Shown piece by piece: positions 21,896-30,222 of a stretch of DNA of 64,000 nt. The notes under the pieces were generated by a model, which searched no databases, had not been told where the DNA came from, and saw nothing but the letters and a program-made list of their open reading frames with translations. The first letter of the stretch is position 1. Every line of letters begins with the position of its first letter. The position numbers and the translations under genes were made by a program. Source of the stretch: Desulfobacterales bacterium (GTDB taxonomy: Bacteria > Desulfobacterota > Desulfobacteria > Desulfobacterales > Desulfosalsimonadaceae); contig JAXHNP010000007.1 of NCBI GenBank assembly GCA_034520365.1, positions 124,001-188,000 of the forward strand, in the 5' to 3' direction.

Positions 21896-23877
21896 ATCGA
21901 CGACAATTTATAAAATACCTCACAGCAATGGGAGCGACAGCCATACTCCCCCTTCACAGTTCTTTATATGCCGCCAAACGCCATCCCAAAGTCATGGTAC
22001 TTGGCATTGACGGCATGGATGTCCGTTTGACCCGGCAGTTTTTAAGCAAAGGCCTGCTGCCGAACATCCAAAAGCTCATTAAAAATGGTGCGATGACCCC
22101 TATGCAAACAAGCATGCCGCCCCAAAGCCCCGTAGCATGGTCAAATGTAACAACAGGAGCGCCCCCGGGCATGCACGGTATTTATGATTTTATACACCGT
22201 GATCCGGAAACTATGGCGCCTTATTTATCAACATCAGAAGTCACGCCCCCCAAACGTGTTCTGCATATCGCTGATTACCGGATACCGCTCTCGGCGGGAG
22301 ACACGCGGTTGCTTCGCAAAGGAAAACCTTTCTGGGAGGCGCTAGGCCAAAGAGAAATCCCCACAACAATCTTTAAAATGCCGGCCAACTTTCCCTGCCA
22401 ATCAAACACCTCCGTTAATATGGTCTCTGGCATGGGAACACCGGATCTCAGGGGAGGATATGGCAGCTACACTTTAGTAACAACTTCTGCTGAAAAAAAT
22501 AATCTTTCAGGCGGCCGCCGCATCTCCATTCAATTCAGCCAGGGACGTGCGGATGTCAGATTGCCGGGGCCTGCCAACAGCTTGCGCGACGGCAGCCCGG
22601 AAAGCCATGTCCCCCTTACCATCTGGCGGGACAAACATAATCCGGTCGCCCGCATCCGTCTTCAGGATAATGAACTTGTGCTCAAACAAGGCGAATGGAG
22701 CGGCTGGCAGGAAATCGCATTCCCTATGATGGGGCAACTAATCAGCGTCAAAGGAATTTGCAAGATATTGATCAAGCAGGTGCATCCGGACTTTTCAATG
22801 TACATCTCGCCCATCAATATCAACCCCGCAGCTCCTTCCCTGCCAATCGCATATCCAGAGAGCTACGCCGAGAAACTCACCCGGCAGGTGGGCATGTTTT
22901 ATACCCAGGGTTTTCCGGAGGATACCAAGGCCCTTTCTGACGGCATCCTTTCCGAAGATCAATATTTGGAACTTGCTGATCAGGTTTTTGATGAACGGGA
23001 ACGCTTACTGGATTTTGAACTTGACCGGTTTTCAAAAATTCGCAGCGGCATGCTTTTTTTCTATTTTTCCAGCCTGGATCAAAACACCCATATGTATTGG
23101 CGCATGATGGATGATGCCAATCCATTGTACTCCCAGGAAATGGCTGCAAAATACGGTGACACCATCCTTTCCTACTATCTCAGGGTGGATCGTATCATTC
23201 AAAAAATCATGGATCAAATCGACACCCGGGATCCGGATACGACCCTGCTTATCATGAGCGATCATGGATTTGGCGCATTTAATCGTCAGGTCAATCTCAA
23301 CACCTGGCTTCATGAAAAGGGCTATCTCTCACTGAATGGCAGAATCAACCAAGTGGCCGGAAAAGATGGCTATTTCCAAAAAGTTGACTGGAAGCGAACC
23401 GCCGCCTACAATGTGGGGATTAATTGTATTTATTTAAACAGGGAGCAACGAGAGGCCAACGGCATTGTTACAAACGGTCAGGCCAACAGCCTGCTTAAAA
23501 TGCTCAGCAAGGACCTGAAAGCCCTGCGTGATCCTGAAACCGGAGACAACGCTGTTTCCCGAATCCGCATCATCCCCCCGGAAGAGCAGCAGCGGCATCC
23601 GGATGCCCCGGATATTATTGTGGGCTGGAACGAAGGCTACCGAAATTCCTGGAAAAGTATACTCGGCAGCTTTGAATCCGAAATATTCAAAGACAATACA
23701 GACAAATGGAGCGGGGACCATTGCATGGATCCGGCTTTTGTGCCCGCCCTGTTGATCAGCAACCATAAACTATCCAAGACATCCCCAAGCCTCTGCGATA
23801 TCGGCCCCACCATACTGGACCGTTTTGCTATTCAACCGGGTGCGGACATGACCGGCACCAGCCTTTTTAAAGGCTGA
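21892..23877 (+). CDS. Tat-exported type I phosphodiesterase / alkaline-phosphatase-superfamily protein
   Basis: A 661-residue paralogue of the preceding protein. The N-terminus MNRRQFIKYLTAMGATA is a twin-arginine signal (RRQFIK), so this one is exported folded, probably with its metal ions. Catalytic landmarks are LGIDGMDVR, SPVAWSNVTTG (nucleophile region), MSDHGFG and SGDHC. The long central insert (about 100-330) is shared with its neighbour. ATGA overlap with the upstream gene implies coupled translation. One membrane-held and one soluble version in tandem suggests two steps, or two locations, of the same chemistry. Confidence 0.82.
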   Translation: MNRRQFIKYLTAMGATAILPLHSSLYAAKRHPKVMVLGIDGMDVRLTRQFLSKGLLPNIQKLIKNGAMTPMQTSMPPQSPVAWSNVTTGAPPGMHGIYDFIHRDPETMAPYLSTSEVTPPKRVLHIADYRIPLSAGDTRLLRKGKPFWEALGQREIPTTIFKMPANFPCQSNTSVNMVSGMGTPDLRGGYGSYTLVTTSAEKNNLSGGRRISIQFSQGRADVRLPGPANSLRDGSPESHVPLTIWRDKHNPVARIRLQDNELVLKQGEWSGWQEIAFPMMGQLISVKGICKILIKQVHPDFSMYISPININPAAPSLPIAYPESYAEKLTRQVGMFYTQGFPEDTKALSDGILSEDQYLELADQVFDERERLLDFELDRFSKIRSGMLFFYFSSLDQNTHMYWRMMDDANPLYSQEMAAKYGDTILSYYLRVDRIIQKIMDQIDTRDPDTTLLIMSDHGFGAFNRQVNLNTWLHEKGYLSLNGRINQVAGKDGYFQKVDWKRTAAYNVGINCIYLNREQREANGIVTNGQANSLLKMLSKDLKALRDPETGDNAVSRIRIIPPEEQQRHPDAPDIIVGWNEGYRNSWKSILGSFESEIFKDNTDKWSGDHCMDPAFVPALLISNHKLSKTSPSLCDIGPTILDRFAIQPGADMTGTSLFKG

Positions 23878-23923
23878 AAAAACGAAACCCGTTCAAATTG
23901 AAACGTTTTAAGCAGGAGATTGA

Positions 23924-24118
23924 ATGATGGCCAAAATAAAAATTGATGATGCCCTCTACCAAAAAGTTAAAAATCTCGCCGAAAAAGCCGGTTATGCATC
24001 GGCAGATGAATTTGTCGCCCACATGCTGGAGCGGGAAATCAATTACGCCGGTGATGAAAATGCACCCAGCGACCAGGAAGTCCTGGATCGGTTAAAAGGA
24101 CTCGGCTATATTTCGTAA
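23924..24118 (+). CDS. Small ribbon-helix-helix-like protein with LKGLGYIS tail
   Basis: A 64-residue protein, starting at ATG 23924 behind GCAGGAG (a second ATG follows directly). KIKIDDALYQKVKNLAEKAG then YASADEFVAHMLEREI looks like a CopG/ribbon-helix-helix unit. The C-terminus VLDRLKGLGYIS matches the end of the sulfatase-fold protein at 26142 (LNQLKELGYIK). It lies 46 bp after the phosphodiesterase gene and 6 bp before a membrane-protein gene, clearly in the same operon. It may be a regulator or a small partner of the enzymes; the function is not established. Confidence 0.65.
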   Translation: MMAKIKIDDALYQKVKNLAEKAGYASADEFVAHMLEREINYAGDENAPSDQEVLDRLKGLGYIS

Positions 24119-24124
24119 AATCCA

Positions 24125-24952
24125 ATGGAAAGTCTGATGCACCTGATAAACCGCATTTTTGATCTGATCAGCATGAATCAAACTTATGGGCAACGATACG
24201 CGACGATCGCCTTGCTAAGTTTGATCAGTGCGGCCGTATTTCTGGTCATTTTCAAAAAGATGTCCGACCAAACAGCCATTAAAAAAGAAAAAGGAAAAAT
24301 CCTCGGGCATTTATTTCAAATCCGGCTGTACAAGGACCAGCTTTTAATGATCCTCTCGAGCATGGGCGGCATTTTCAAGCATAATTTGCTATATATCCGA
24401 TACACCCTCCCCCCCCTTGTGATCATCATTATTCCATTGCTGATTATCACCATACAGATCAACCAAAGATGCGGCTATGCGCCCCTTCAAAAAGGAAATG
24501 AGTTTATTATATCCGCCCGCATCAACCAGCCAAAGGCCCTTGACTCCATCCAATGCCGCCCAACCGCCGGCATTGAGTTGATGACGCCCGTCCTGCGTAT
24601 ACCGGATAAAAACACAGCCTATTGGCGGGCCAAACTTATTCCCAGTGCCGAATCAAATGAAGCGGTGGCGTTCTATACATTGAAAAACAAACTGGGCCAA
24701 AAAAGCATTGCCAGCACCCCCCCACCCCGCCGTTTCCTGCCAAAAAGCGTGCAATCAAATGGGCTCAACGCCTTTTTATACCCGGCTGAAGGTTTTTTGC
24801 CGGATAATACGGCGCTAAAAGAAATCACCGTTGATTATAAGCGCGCTTCCTATTCCTTCCTCTGGATCAGCATGGATGCCATTGTTCTATATTTTATCCT
24901 GACACTCCTGTTTGCTTTAATCATCAAGCCCCTTTTCAGGGTTGTGATTTGA
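24125..24952 (+). CDS. Unrecognised membrane protein, possibly Oxa1/DUF106-like
   Basis: A 275-residue protein with a first hydrophobic helix at about 27-44, then a basic, helical stretch (KKMSDQTAIKKEKGKILGHL) and a second amphipathic region. A strong helix follows at about 95-112 (PPLVIIIIPLLIITIQI), then a 120-residue polar domain, and a last helix at about 250-270. Helix, charged coiled stretch, helix is the outline of DUF106/EMC3-type Oxa1-superfamily proteins, but I cannot confirm homology. It is the last gene of the phosphodiesterase operon. The polar domain is probably periplasmic. Confidence 0.55.
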   Translation: MESLMHLINRIFDLISMNQTYGQRYATIALLSLISAAVFLVIFKKMSDQTAIKKEKGKILGHLFQIRLYKDQLLMILSSMGGIFKHNLLYIRYTLPPLVIIIIPLLIITIQINQRCGYAPLQKGNEFIISARINQPKALDSIQCRPTAGIELMTPVLRIPDKNTAYWRAKLIPSAESNEAVAFYTLKNKLGQKSIASTPPPRRFLPKSVQSNGLNAFLYPAEGFLPDNTALKEITVDYKRASYSFLWISMDAIVLYFILTLLFALIIKPLFRVVI

Positions 24953-24965
24953 TATGCATAACCCG

Positions 24966-25931
24966 CTATCGGCCAATATTTTTTTTGCGGATTGATGCGG
25001 GCAAAGGCTTAAACTCCTTTCTCCAGGCATGATACAACCCTTTTAGCGCATAGGCCGTGGCCCTTATCGGGTGACGGCCCCAGCGAAATTGCAGGAATAT
25101 ATGACCGGGTAAGGTGTGCCGAAGAAAATGCCGCCGGGCGGGACGGCCGCCGGCGCGGTAAAGCCCGTCCATCATGTTGCGCGCCATGTAATAATAACGC
25201 TCGGGAGCATGTTCCAGCCATAGCCCTTGCGGCGTGAGCTTTTGGTACTGGCCGAGTTGATGGTAAATTACAGCACCGGGATCCCAGTAAAAACTATAGC
25301 CCGCATCGCGAAGGCGCAAGTGCAGCTCATGCTCCACAAAATCGATAAAATAGTCGCTTCGAAATCCTCCGACCCTGTTGAGAGCTTCAACGGCATAAAG
25401 CGTGCCTGAGCTCAGGCTGGAATCCACCTTCCACGGTGTTTGCTGGACCAGCGCCTCTCCGATATCTGCAGGTTCCTCGAAACTTACCCCATTCCAGCGA
25501 TAGGGCCAATGCACGTGCTCTGGGTATTTAGCGCTCCGCGCACAGGCTGCCACAGCGCCTACAGGCGAGTCGGTTCGGTTCAGAGCTTCAGCGGTTTCCA
25601 GTAAACGGGCGAGACAACCGGGCGTGCAACGGCTGTCTTGATCCAGCATCCAGAGCCAACACGATCTTCTTTCAAGAGCCGCTGCCAAGGCCATATTGGC
25701 CGCAGCAGCTACGCCAATATTGGTCGGTAAAGCCCGACATTCAAGGTTTTCGATATTGGCTTTGTGCGCTTTTTCGCATGTAGCATCATGCGAGGCATTA
25801 TCAATCAAAAGCACCGATATGCCAGTTTTTGACAGGCAGGTATCTAAAAGGGGTTGAATCGTATCCTCCCCTTGCCGGGCAATGACCGCTGCCAACACTT
25901 TATCAGCGGCGAATTGATTTGCTGGACGCAT
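24966..25931 (-). CDS. Glycosyltransferase family 2 (rhamnosyltransferase-like)
   Basis: A 321-residue GT2 enzyme. Visible features are ISVLLIDNASHD (nucleotide-binding DNAS), ALPTNIGVAAAANMAL, and LWMLDQDSRC carrying the DxD. Further on are SGTLYAVEALNRVGGFRSDYFIDFVEHELHLRLR, with the catalytic-region acidic residues. This pattern matches rhamnosyl/galactofuranosyl-type GT2 proteins. I chose ATG 25931 over the GTG one codon upstream. It is convergent with the operon at 19781-24952, with only a 13-bp gap. Confidence 0.82.
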   Translation of the reverse strand: MRPANQFAADKVLAAVIARQGEDTIQPLLDTCLSKTGISVLLIDNASHDATCEKAHKANIENLECRALPTNIGVAAAANMALAAALERRSCWLWMLDQDSRCTPGCLARLLETAEALNRTDSPVGAVAACARSAKYPEHVHWPYRWNGVSFEEPADIGEALVQQTPWKVDSSLSSGTLYAVEALNRVGGFRSDYFIDFVEHELHLRLRDAGYSFYWDPGAVIYHQLGQYQKLTPQGLWLEHAPERYYYMARNMMDGLYRAGGRPARRHFLRHTLPGHIFLQFRWGRHPIRATAYALKGLYHAWRKEFKPLPASIRKKNIGR

Positions 25932-26046
25932 CACTGCTGCTCTCTTTCATCCCATTTAAGCTTTTCAGGCGGGCACGGTGGCCCGCCACTACCCTTTGTA
26001 TCCATCCCCAACACCCTTCAGGATGCTTGAATGTTTGAAAACTAAA

Positions 26047-26075
26047 TTGACCCTGATTTTTAAAAATACTATAAT
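26047..26075 (+). promoter_or_regulatory. Sigma-70-type promoter upstream of sulfatase-fold lipoprotein gene
   Basis: TTGACC at 26047-26052 and a perfect TATAAT at 26070-26075, spacing exactly 17, 66 bases upstream of ATG 26142. The surroundings are AT-rich. This is the best -35/-10 pair I found outside the mobile elements and TA loci. Confidence 0.6.
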
Positions 26076-26141
26076 TTAAATTTATATCTTAACAAGCGAT
26101 TAAAATCATTAACATATAAGACGACAAAAAAGGATGGCATA

Positions 26142-28460
26142 ATGAAACAATATGCATATGTGGGCGTTATCCTGCTGGGTTTTTTGATACTGGGCGGATG
26201 CTCCGACACCTCAAACAACAATACCACCAATGACATAAACATTAATGCCGCCGGAGATGCGGCAAAGACGACCCGCAAAGAAAAATCATCTATTCCAGAC
26301 CCCTCATACACAAATTTAATTAATGCCTTTGCCCTATCCGAAAAACTCTTGCCCCATCAAACCATTAATCTGAAATCTTTTGATACGAGACAGCTGGAAA
26401 AGGGCTGGCATCATATATCTGACCCAGAACAGGCACGCTGGGCCAAAGGCTTAAAGAGCGATCTGACCTTTCTTTCGCCGATAAAAGCAGACATGGACCT
26501 AATAATCTCCTGCCGGCCTTTTATGCCCGGGAAAACCCCCCAACAGACCATCAAGATATCTTTAAATGGCGACTATCTGCTTGAACTCCCCCTGAAACCC
26601 TCAAAGCACCAGTATCATGTTTCACTGCCTTCAGACTCTGTCACTACCGGAAAAAACAAACTGCGATTTCAATACAAATATGCCGAAAAGCCTTCAGATC
26701 ATACCGACTCCAATGACGACAGAAAACTTTCGGTGGCTTTTGATGAAATTCGGCTGAAAACACCGAGCATACCGGATCATTCGGCAATACTACAAAAAAA
26801 TGAAGATCAGATCCTTCAATCTCCCCATACGGTAATGAATTATTATTATCGCGTCCCCGCCGGTAGTAACCTTGAGGTAGCGGCGGCGCCTCTGAAAAAC
26901 CCTGTTACGGGCAAAATTCTTATTTCATCCGGAGACAAAGAGACGAAACGCATTGATCTGGCGGTTAAAAAAAATGATTCGGCTTCCAAAAAAATATCTC
27001 TTGAACCGTTTGCCGGCCAGATAGTCAAATTTTCATTCTGCATAGCGGATGATGCATCTCAACCCCAGACCCCGACGGAATCAACTCTGAAAAATGGTGT
27101 ATTATGGTCTAAGCTAAAAATTGACAAAGCAGAAAACGACCTGGATGAACAGACGCCGACGAAAACAGCCCCGCTAAATAAATTCAAAAAAAGCATCCGA
27201 AATCTGGATGTCATCTATATTGTTTTTGACGCATTTAATGCGAAGCACTCTAATATATACGGATACAACAGGGATACAACCCCCTTCCTGGCCCAATTAT
27301 CTAAAAGAGGCATTGTATTTGACCATTTTTTTGCCAATCAGCCATATACCCTGGCATCCACTGCAACCCTACTGACCTCGACCTATTGTGACGAGCACGG
27401 TTTGATTCGTCACCAAAACCGGCTTAGTCCAGTGGTTCAAACATTGCCGGAAATTTTGTCTGATCATGATGTGGCATCCTATCTTATCACTGGCCACACC
27501 TATTTTAAAGAAACATGGGGGCTTCAACGCGGATTTACAGATGTTTTTTTCGATCTTAAGTATAACAATCAGGCAAATGAAATCCGGAACGCTCTGGAAA
27601 CAATTTATCAGTCCGCTAATGATCAGACAGCACAAAAATTCATATATCTGCATCTGATGCCGCCACACGCCCCTTACGAACCGCCTGAAAAGTATCAAAC
27701 TTTTCATCAGGAAAATCATACACCGATATCAGTCAGCTCTGAAACGCTTCAAAAAATTCAAGATAAGGAAATAGAGGCCAGCCAAAGCCAATTAGAACAC
27801 ATAAAAGCCATGTATGACGCAAATATATTATTCGCTGATGCCATTGCGCAAAAAATCGTTGATTTTCTGGAATCCAGGCAATTAAAAGAAAAAACGATTA
27901 TTTTCTTCACCTCAGATCACGGTGAGGCATTTATGGAACACGGTTTTACTACGCATAATGACTCAATTTATGACGATATGCTCCATATACCGTTTATTAT
28001 CTCAACACCGGAAAAAATCCAGACAGAGCGTAAAAATATCCCGAACATCGCCAGCATTGTGGATATCAAACCGACTCTTTTGGATATATTCAACATCCGC
28101 GCAACAGACAGACTTAAAGGCACCAGCCTTCTGCCGACATTGTTTGAGGAATCGGCAAAGGGCCATATGGACCATATTTACCTTGAAACATTGGCAAGAA
28201 CCGGGCAGATCGGCATCAGAGATTTGAATTATAAATTGATTATAGCCCCGGACGGCAACGAATTGTTCGATTTACAGAAAGATCCGGCCGAGCAAAACAA
28301 CTGCTTCAATGAGCGGCCGCTGATAGCCGGCTATTACCTGCAAAAATTGAAAAGATATCAAGATCAAAACGAGAGGGCCGGCACAGGGGGAGACGTAAAT
28401 ATTGAAAATTTGGATGAAAAAACTTTAAACCAGTTAAAAGAACTGGGCTATATAAAATAA
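26142..28460 (+). CDS. Sulfatase-fold lipoprotein (formylglycine motif absent)
   Basis: A 772-residue protein with a lipoprotein signal (LGFLILGGC, Cys 20). It has an unrecognised beta-rich N-terminal part (about 50-350) and a sulfatase/alkaline-phosphatase domain from about 355. Metal-site landmarks are VFDAFNAKHSN (about 360), FTSDHGEAFMEHG (about 590) and HPP-like LHLMPPHAPY. Where sulfatases have the Cys/Ser of C-x-P-x-R, this protein reads PYTLASTATLLTS. That favours a threonine nucleophile, as in phosphoglycerol or phosphoethanolamine transferases. It ends LKELGYIK, a tail shared with the small protein at 23924. AAGGA lies eight bases before the ATG. Confidence 0.78.
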   Translation: MKQYAYVGVILLGFLILGGCSDTSNNNTTNDININAAGDAAKTTRKEKSSIPDPSYTNLINAFALSEKLLPHQTINLKSFDTRQLEKGWHHISDPEQARWAKGLKSDLTFLSPIKADMDLIISCRPFMPGKTPQQTIKISLNGDYLLELPLKPSKHQYHVSLPSDSVTTGKNKLRFQYKYAEKPSDHTDSNDDRKLSVAFDEIRLKTPSIPDHSAILQKNEDQILQSPHTVMNYYYRVPAGSNLEVAAAPLKNPVTGKILISSGDKETKRIDLAVKKNDSASKKISLEPFAGQIVKFSFCIADDASQPQTPTESTLKNGVLWSKLKIDKAENDLDEQTPTKTAPLNKFKKSIRNLDVIYIVFDAFNAKHSNIYGYNRDTTPFLAQLSKRGIVFDHFFANQPYTLASTATLLTSTYCDEHGLIRHQNRLSPVVQTLPEILSDHDVASYLITGHTYFKETWGLQRGFTDVFFDLKYNNQANEIRNALETIYQSANDQTAQKFIYLHLMPPHAPYEPPEKYQTFHQENHTPISVSSETLQKIQDKEIEASQSQLEHIKAMYDANILFADAIAQKIVDFLESRQLKEKTIIFFTSDHGEAFMEHGFTTHNDSIYDDMLHIPFIISTPEKIQTERKNIPNIASIVDIKPTLLDIFNIRATDRLKGTSLLPTLFEESAKGHMDHIYLETLARTGQIGIRDLNYKLIIAPDGNELFDLQKDPAEQNNCFNERPLIAGYYLQKLKRYQDQNERAGTGGDVNIENLDEKTLNQLKELGYIK

Positions 28461-28483
28461 AGAAATCTTTATTTCAAAACCAG

Positions 28484-29191
28484 TTACGCCCTCAAGGGCT
28501 TATTAACGGCGTGAATGTAATATTGACCGCCCAACGGCAGCCACTCTAAATAAGGCTCAAACCGGCGCAACGGTTTTAAAAAACCAGGAAAAAAAAGCGT
28601 ATAACCTGAACTCTTTACCTCCATACCTGATTGTTCGATACCATCAAGCGCGTCTTTTCGTTTTAACAGGCTGGCGTTTTCGTCAAACGGGCACGTATTT
28701 ACGAAATATTTTGTAACCGGATTCAACGGATTCTGCTCAAAAATAAATAAATCTGCATTGAAATCCATTAAGCTGGCTATTTTTTTTAGCGTTTGGTGCC
28801 TCTCATTGATCGGGATATGATGCAGAATCCCAGCGGCCAATACAAGGTCGAATTTCGGCTGGTTTTTTTGAAGTGCCAATTCCGAAACCAAATAAAAATC
28901 CGCATAAGGAAAATTTTTCGAAGCGGCGCGCAAACTTTTTACAGATACATCACAGCCGCTAATCTTTGAGTCAGGAAAATATTTTTTTAAGTAGGGAATG
29001 CTGCGCCCCGTACCACACCCGAAATCCAGTATTTTTCGGGGGAAAGCCTCGGTTTTGGAAAAAACCTTTGCGATCTTATATTCAGCAAAATAACCGATAT
29101 CGCGATTTAAAACAGAAAGCTGCTTTTCCAGTAAATCATTATACGTGTCGGCAAATTGATCAAACTCTTCAGGTTTCTTTCTCTCTATCAA
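28484..29191 (-). CDS. Class I SAM-dependent methyltransferase (TTG start)
   Basis: A 235-residue methyltransferase. Motif I is ILDFGCGTGRSIPYLKK, then GCDVS, and FDLVLAAGILHHIP for the later motifs, as in Methyltransf_11/25 proteins. There is no ATG near the expected N-terminus. The frame extends to a TTG at 29206, but a strong GGAGGAGA lies inside those first codons (29202-29195), so translation should begin at TTG 29191 (or 29194). It overlaps the 3' end of the upstream GT2 by 23 bp. Likely a sugar methyltransferase of the glycan locus. Confidence 0.78.
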   Translation of the reverse strand: MIERKKPEEFDQFADTYNDLLEKQLSVLNRDIGYFAEYKIAKVFSKTEAFPRKILDFGCGTGRSIPYLKKYFPDSKISGCDVSVKSLRAASKNFPYADFYLVSELALQKNQPKFDLVLAAGILHHIPINERHQTLKKIASLMDFNADLFIFEQNPLNPVTKYFVNTCPFDENASLLKRKDALDGIEQSGMEVKSSGYTLFFPGFLKPLRRFEPYLEWLPLGGQYYIHAVNKPLRA

Positions 29192-30149
29192 CAATCTCCT
29201 CCACAATAAAACGCGGGCGTTTTTTTACCTCAAGGTATATCTTGCCCAGATATTCCCCGATGATACCAATGGCCAGAATTTGAATCCCGCCTAAAAAAAA
29301 TATTGGCAGCAGCGTAGAGGCCCAGCCAGGGACAATCATATCTTCAGCAAAAATTGTCAGAGAAACAATCCATATACCGACCCCTGTTGACAGAATGGCA
29401 ATGAATAAGCCGATAAGCATAACAAAACGCAAGGGGGTGACACTAAAAGAGGTAATCCCATCCCATGCCAATGCCAGCATTCTTTTTAAGTTATATTTGG
29501 ACCTTCCGCCAGCTCGCTCTTTAATCGAATATGTTATGCTCGTACTCGAAAAACCGAGCGATGGGATAATGCCTCTCAAAAAAACGTGGCTCTCTTCATA
29601 TTTTTCAAGTGCTTGAATGGCTTTCGCACTCAACAATCTGAAATCGGCATGATTATAAATAATATTAACACCACATAGTTTTAACAATTTATAATATGCT
29701 TGAGCCGTATATCGTTTTGAAATTGAATCTGCATGCCTCGAATCCTTTACTCCATAAACAATATCATAGCCATTTTTAAAACTGCCGACCATCTGCTCAA
29801 TGACACTTATATCATCCTGCAGATCTGCATCAATAGTAACAGCACAATCTATTTTATCAGCAACATAAGACAACCCGGCCATTAATGCCTTTTGCTGGCC
29901 GACATTGCCGGCAAGCTTGATACAGCTTACATTTTGATATGTTTGGCTTTCATGCTTTATAATATCCCAGGTATTATCCTTGCTGCCGTCATCTACAAAA
30001 CAACAGAAGCTGTCCTTAGATACAATTTTAAGATTGATCAGATGATCAAGATATTCAGATAATTGCTTCACCGTGTCTTTGATGACTTCGGATTCGTTAT
30101 AACAAGGAGAAACAACAGCTAATGCAGGTAAATTCGGGGCATCCGGCAT
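29169..30149 (-). CDS. GT2 polyprenyl-phosphate glycosyltransferase (GtrB/ArnC-like)
   Basis: A 326-residue protein that would move a sugar to undecaprenyl phosphate. The catalytic domain shows VVSPCYNESEVIKDTV, FVDDGSKDNTWD, NVGQQKALMAGLSY and TIDADLQDD (the DADLQD metal motif), and ERAGGRSKYNLKRM. Two C-terminal membrane helices (about 225-250 and 262-285) give the GtrB/ArnC layout. The frame opens 8 codons earlier with TTG, but AGGGAG sits six bases before ATG 30149, which I chose. It overlaps the following methyltransferase. Confidence 0.87.
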   Translation of the reverse strand: MPDAPNLPALAVVSPCYNESEVIKDTVKQLSEYLDHLINLKIVSKDSFCCFVDDGSKDNTWDIIKHESQTYQNVSCIKLAGNVGQQKALMAGLSYVADKIDCAVTIDADLQDDISVIEQMVGSFKNGYDIVYGVKDSRHADSISKRYTAQAYYKLLKLCGVNIIYNHADFRLLSAKAIQALEKYEESHVFLRGIIPSLGFSSTSITYSIKERAGGRSKYNLKRMLALAWDGITSFSVTPLRFVMLIGLFIAILSTGVGIWIVSLTIFAEDMIVPGWASTLLPIFFLGGIQILAIGIIGEYLGKIYLEVKKRPRFIVEEIVDREKET

Positions 30150-30222
30150 ATCTACTCCCTTTGGCTCTGACAAAAACAGTTAGTTAATAAATCATTTGAG
30201 TGTTTATTGCTTTTATAAGTGA

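Noticed and set aside
25969-25988. GGCGGGC...GCCCGCC hairpin upstream of the GT2 at 24966
   Set aside because: There is no T-run on either side, so no support for a terminator; left unassigned.
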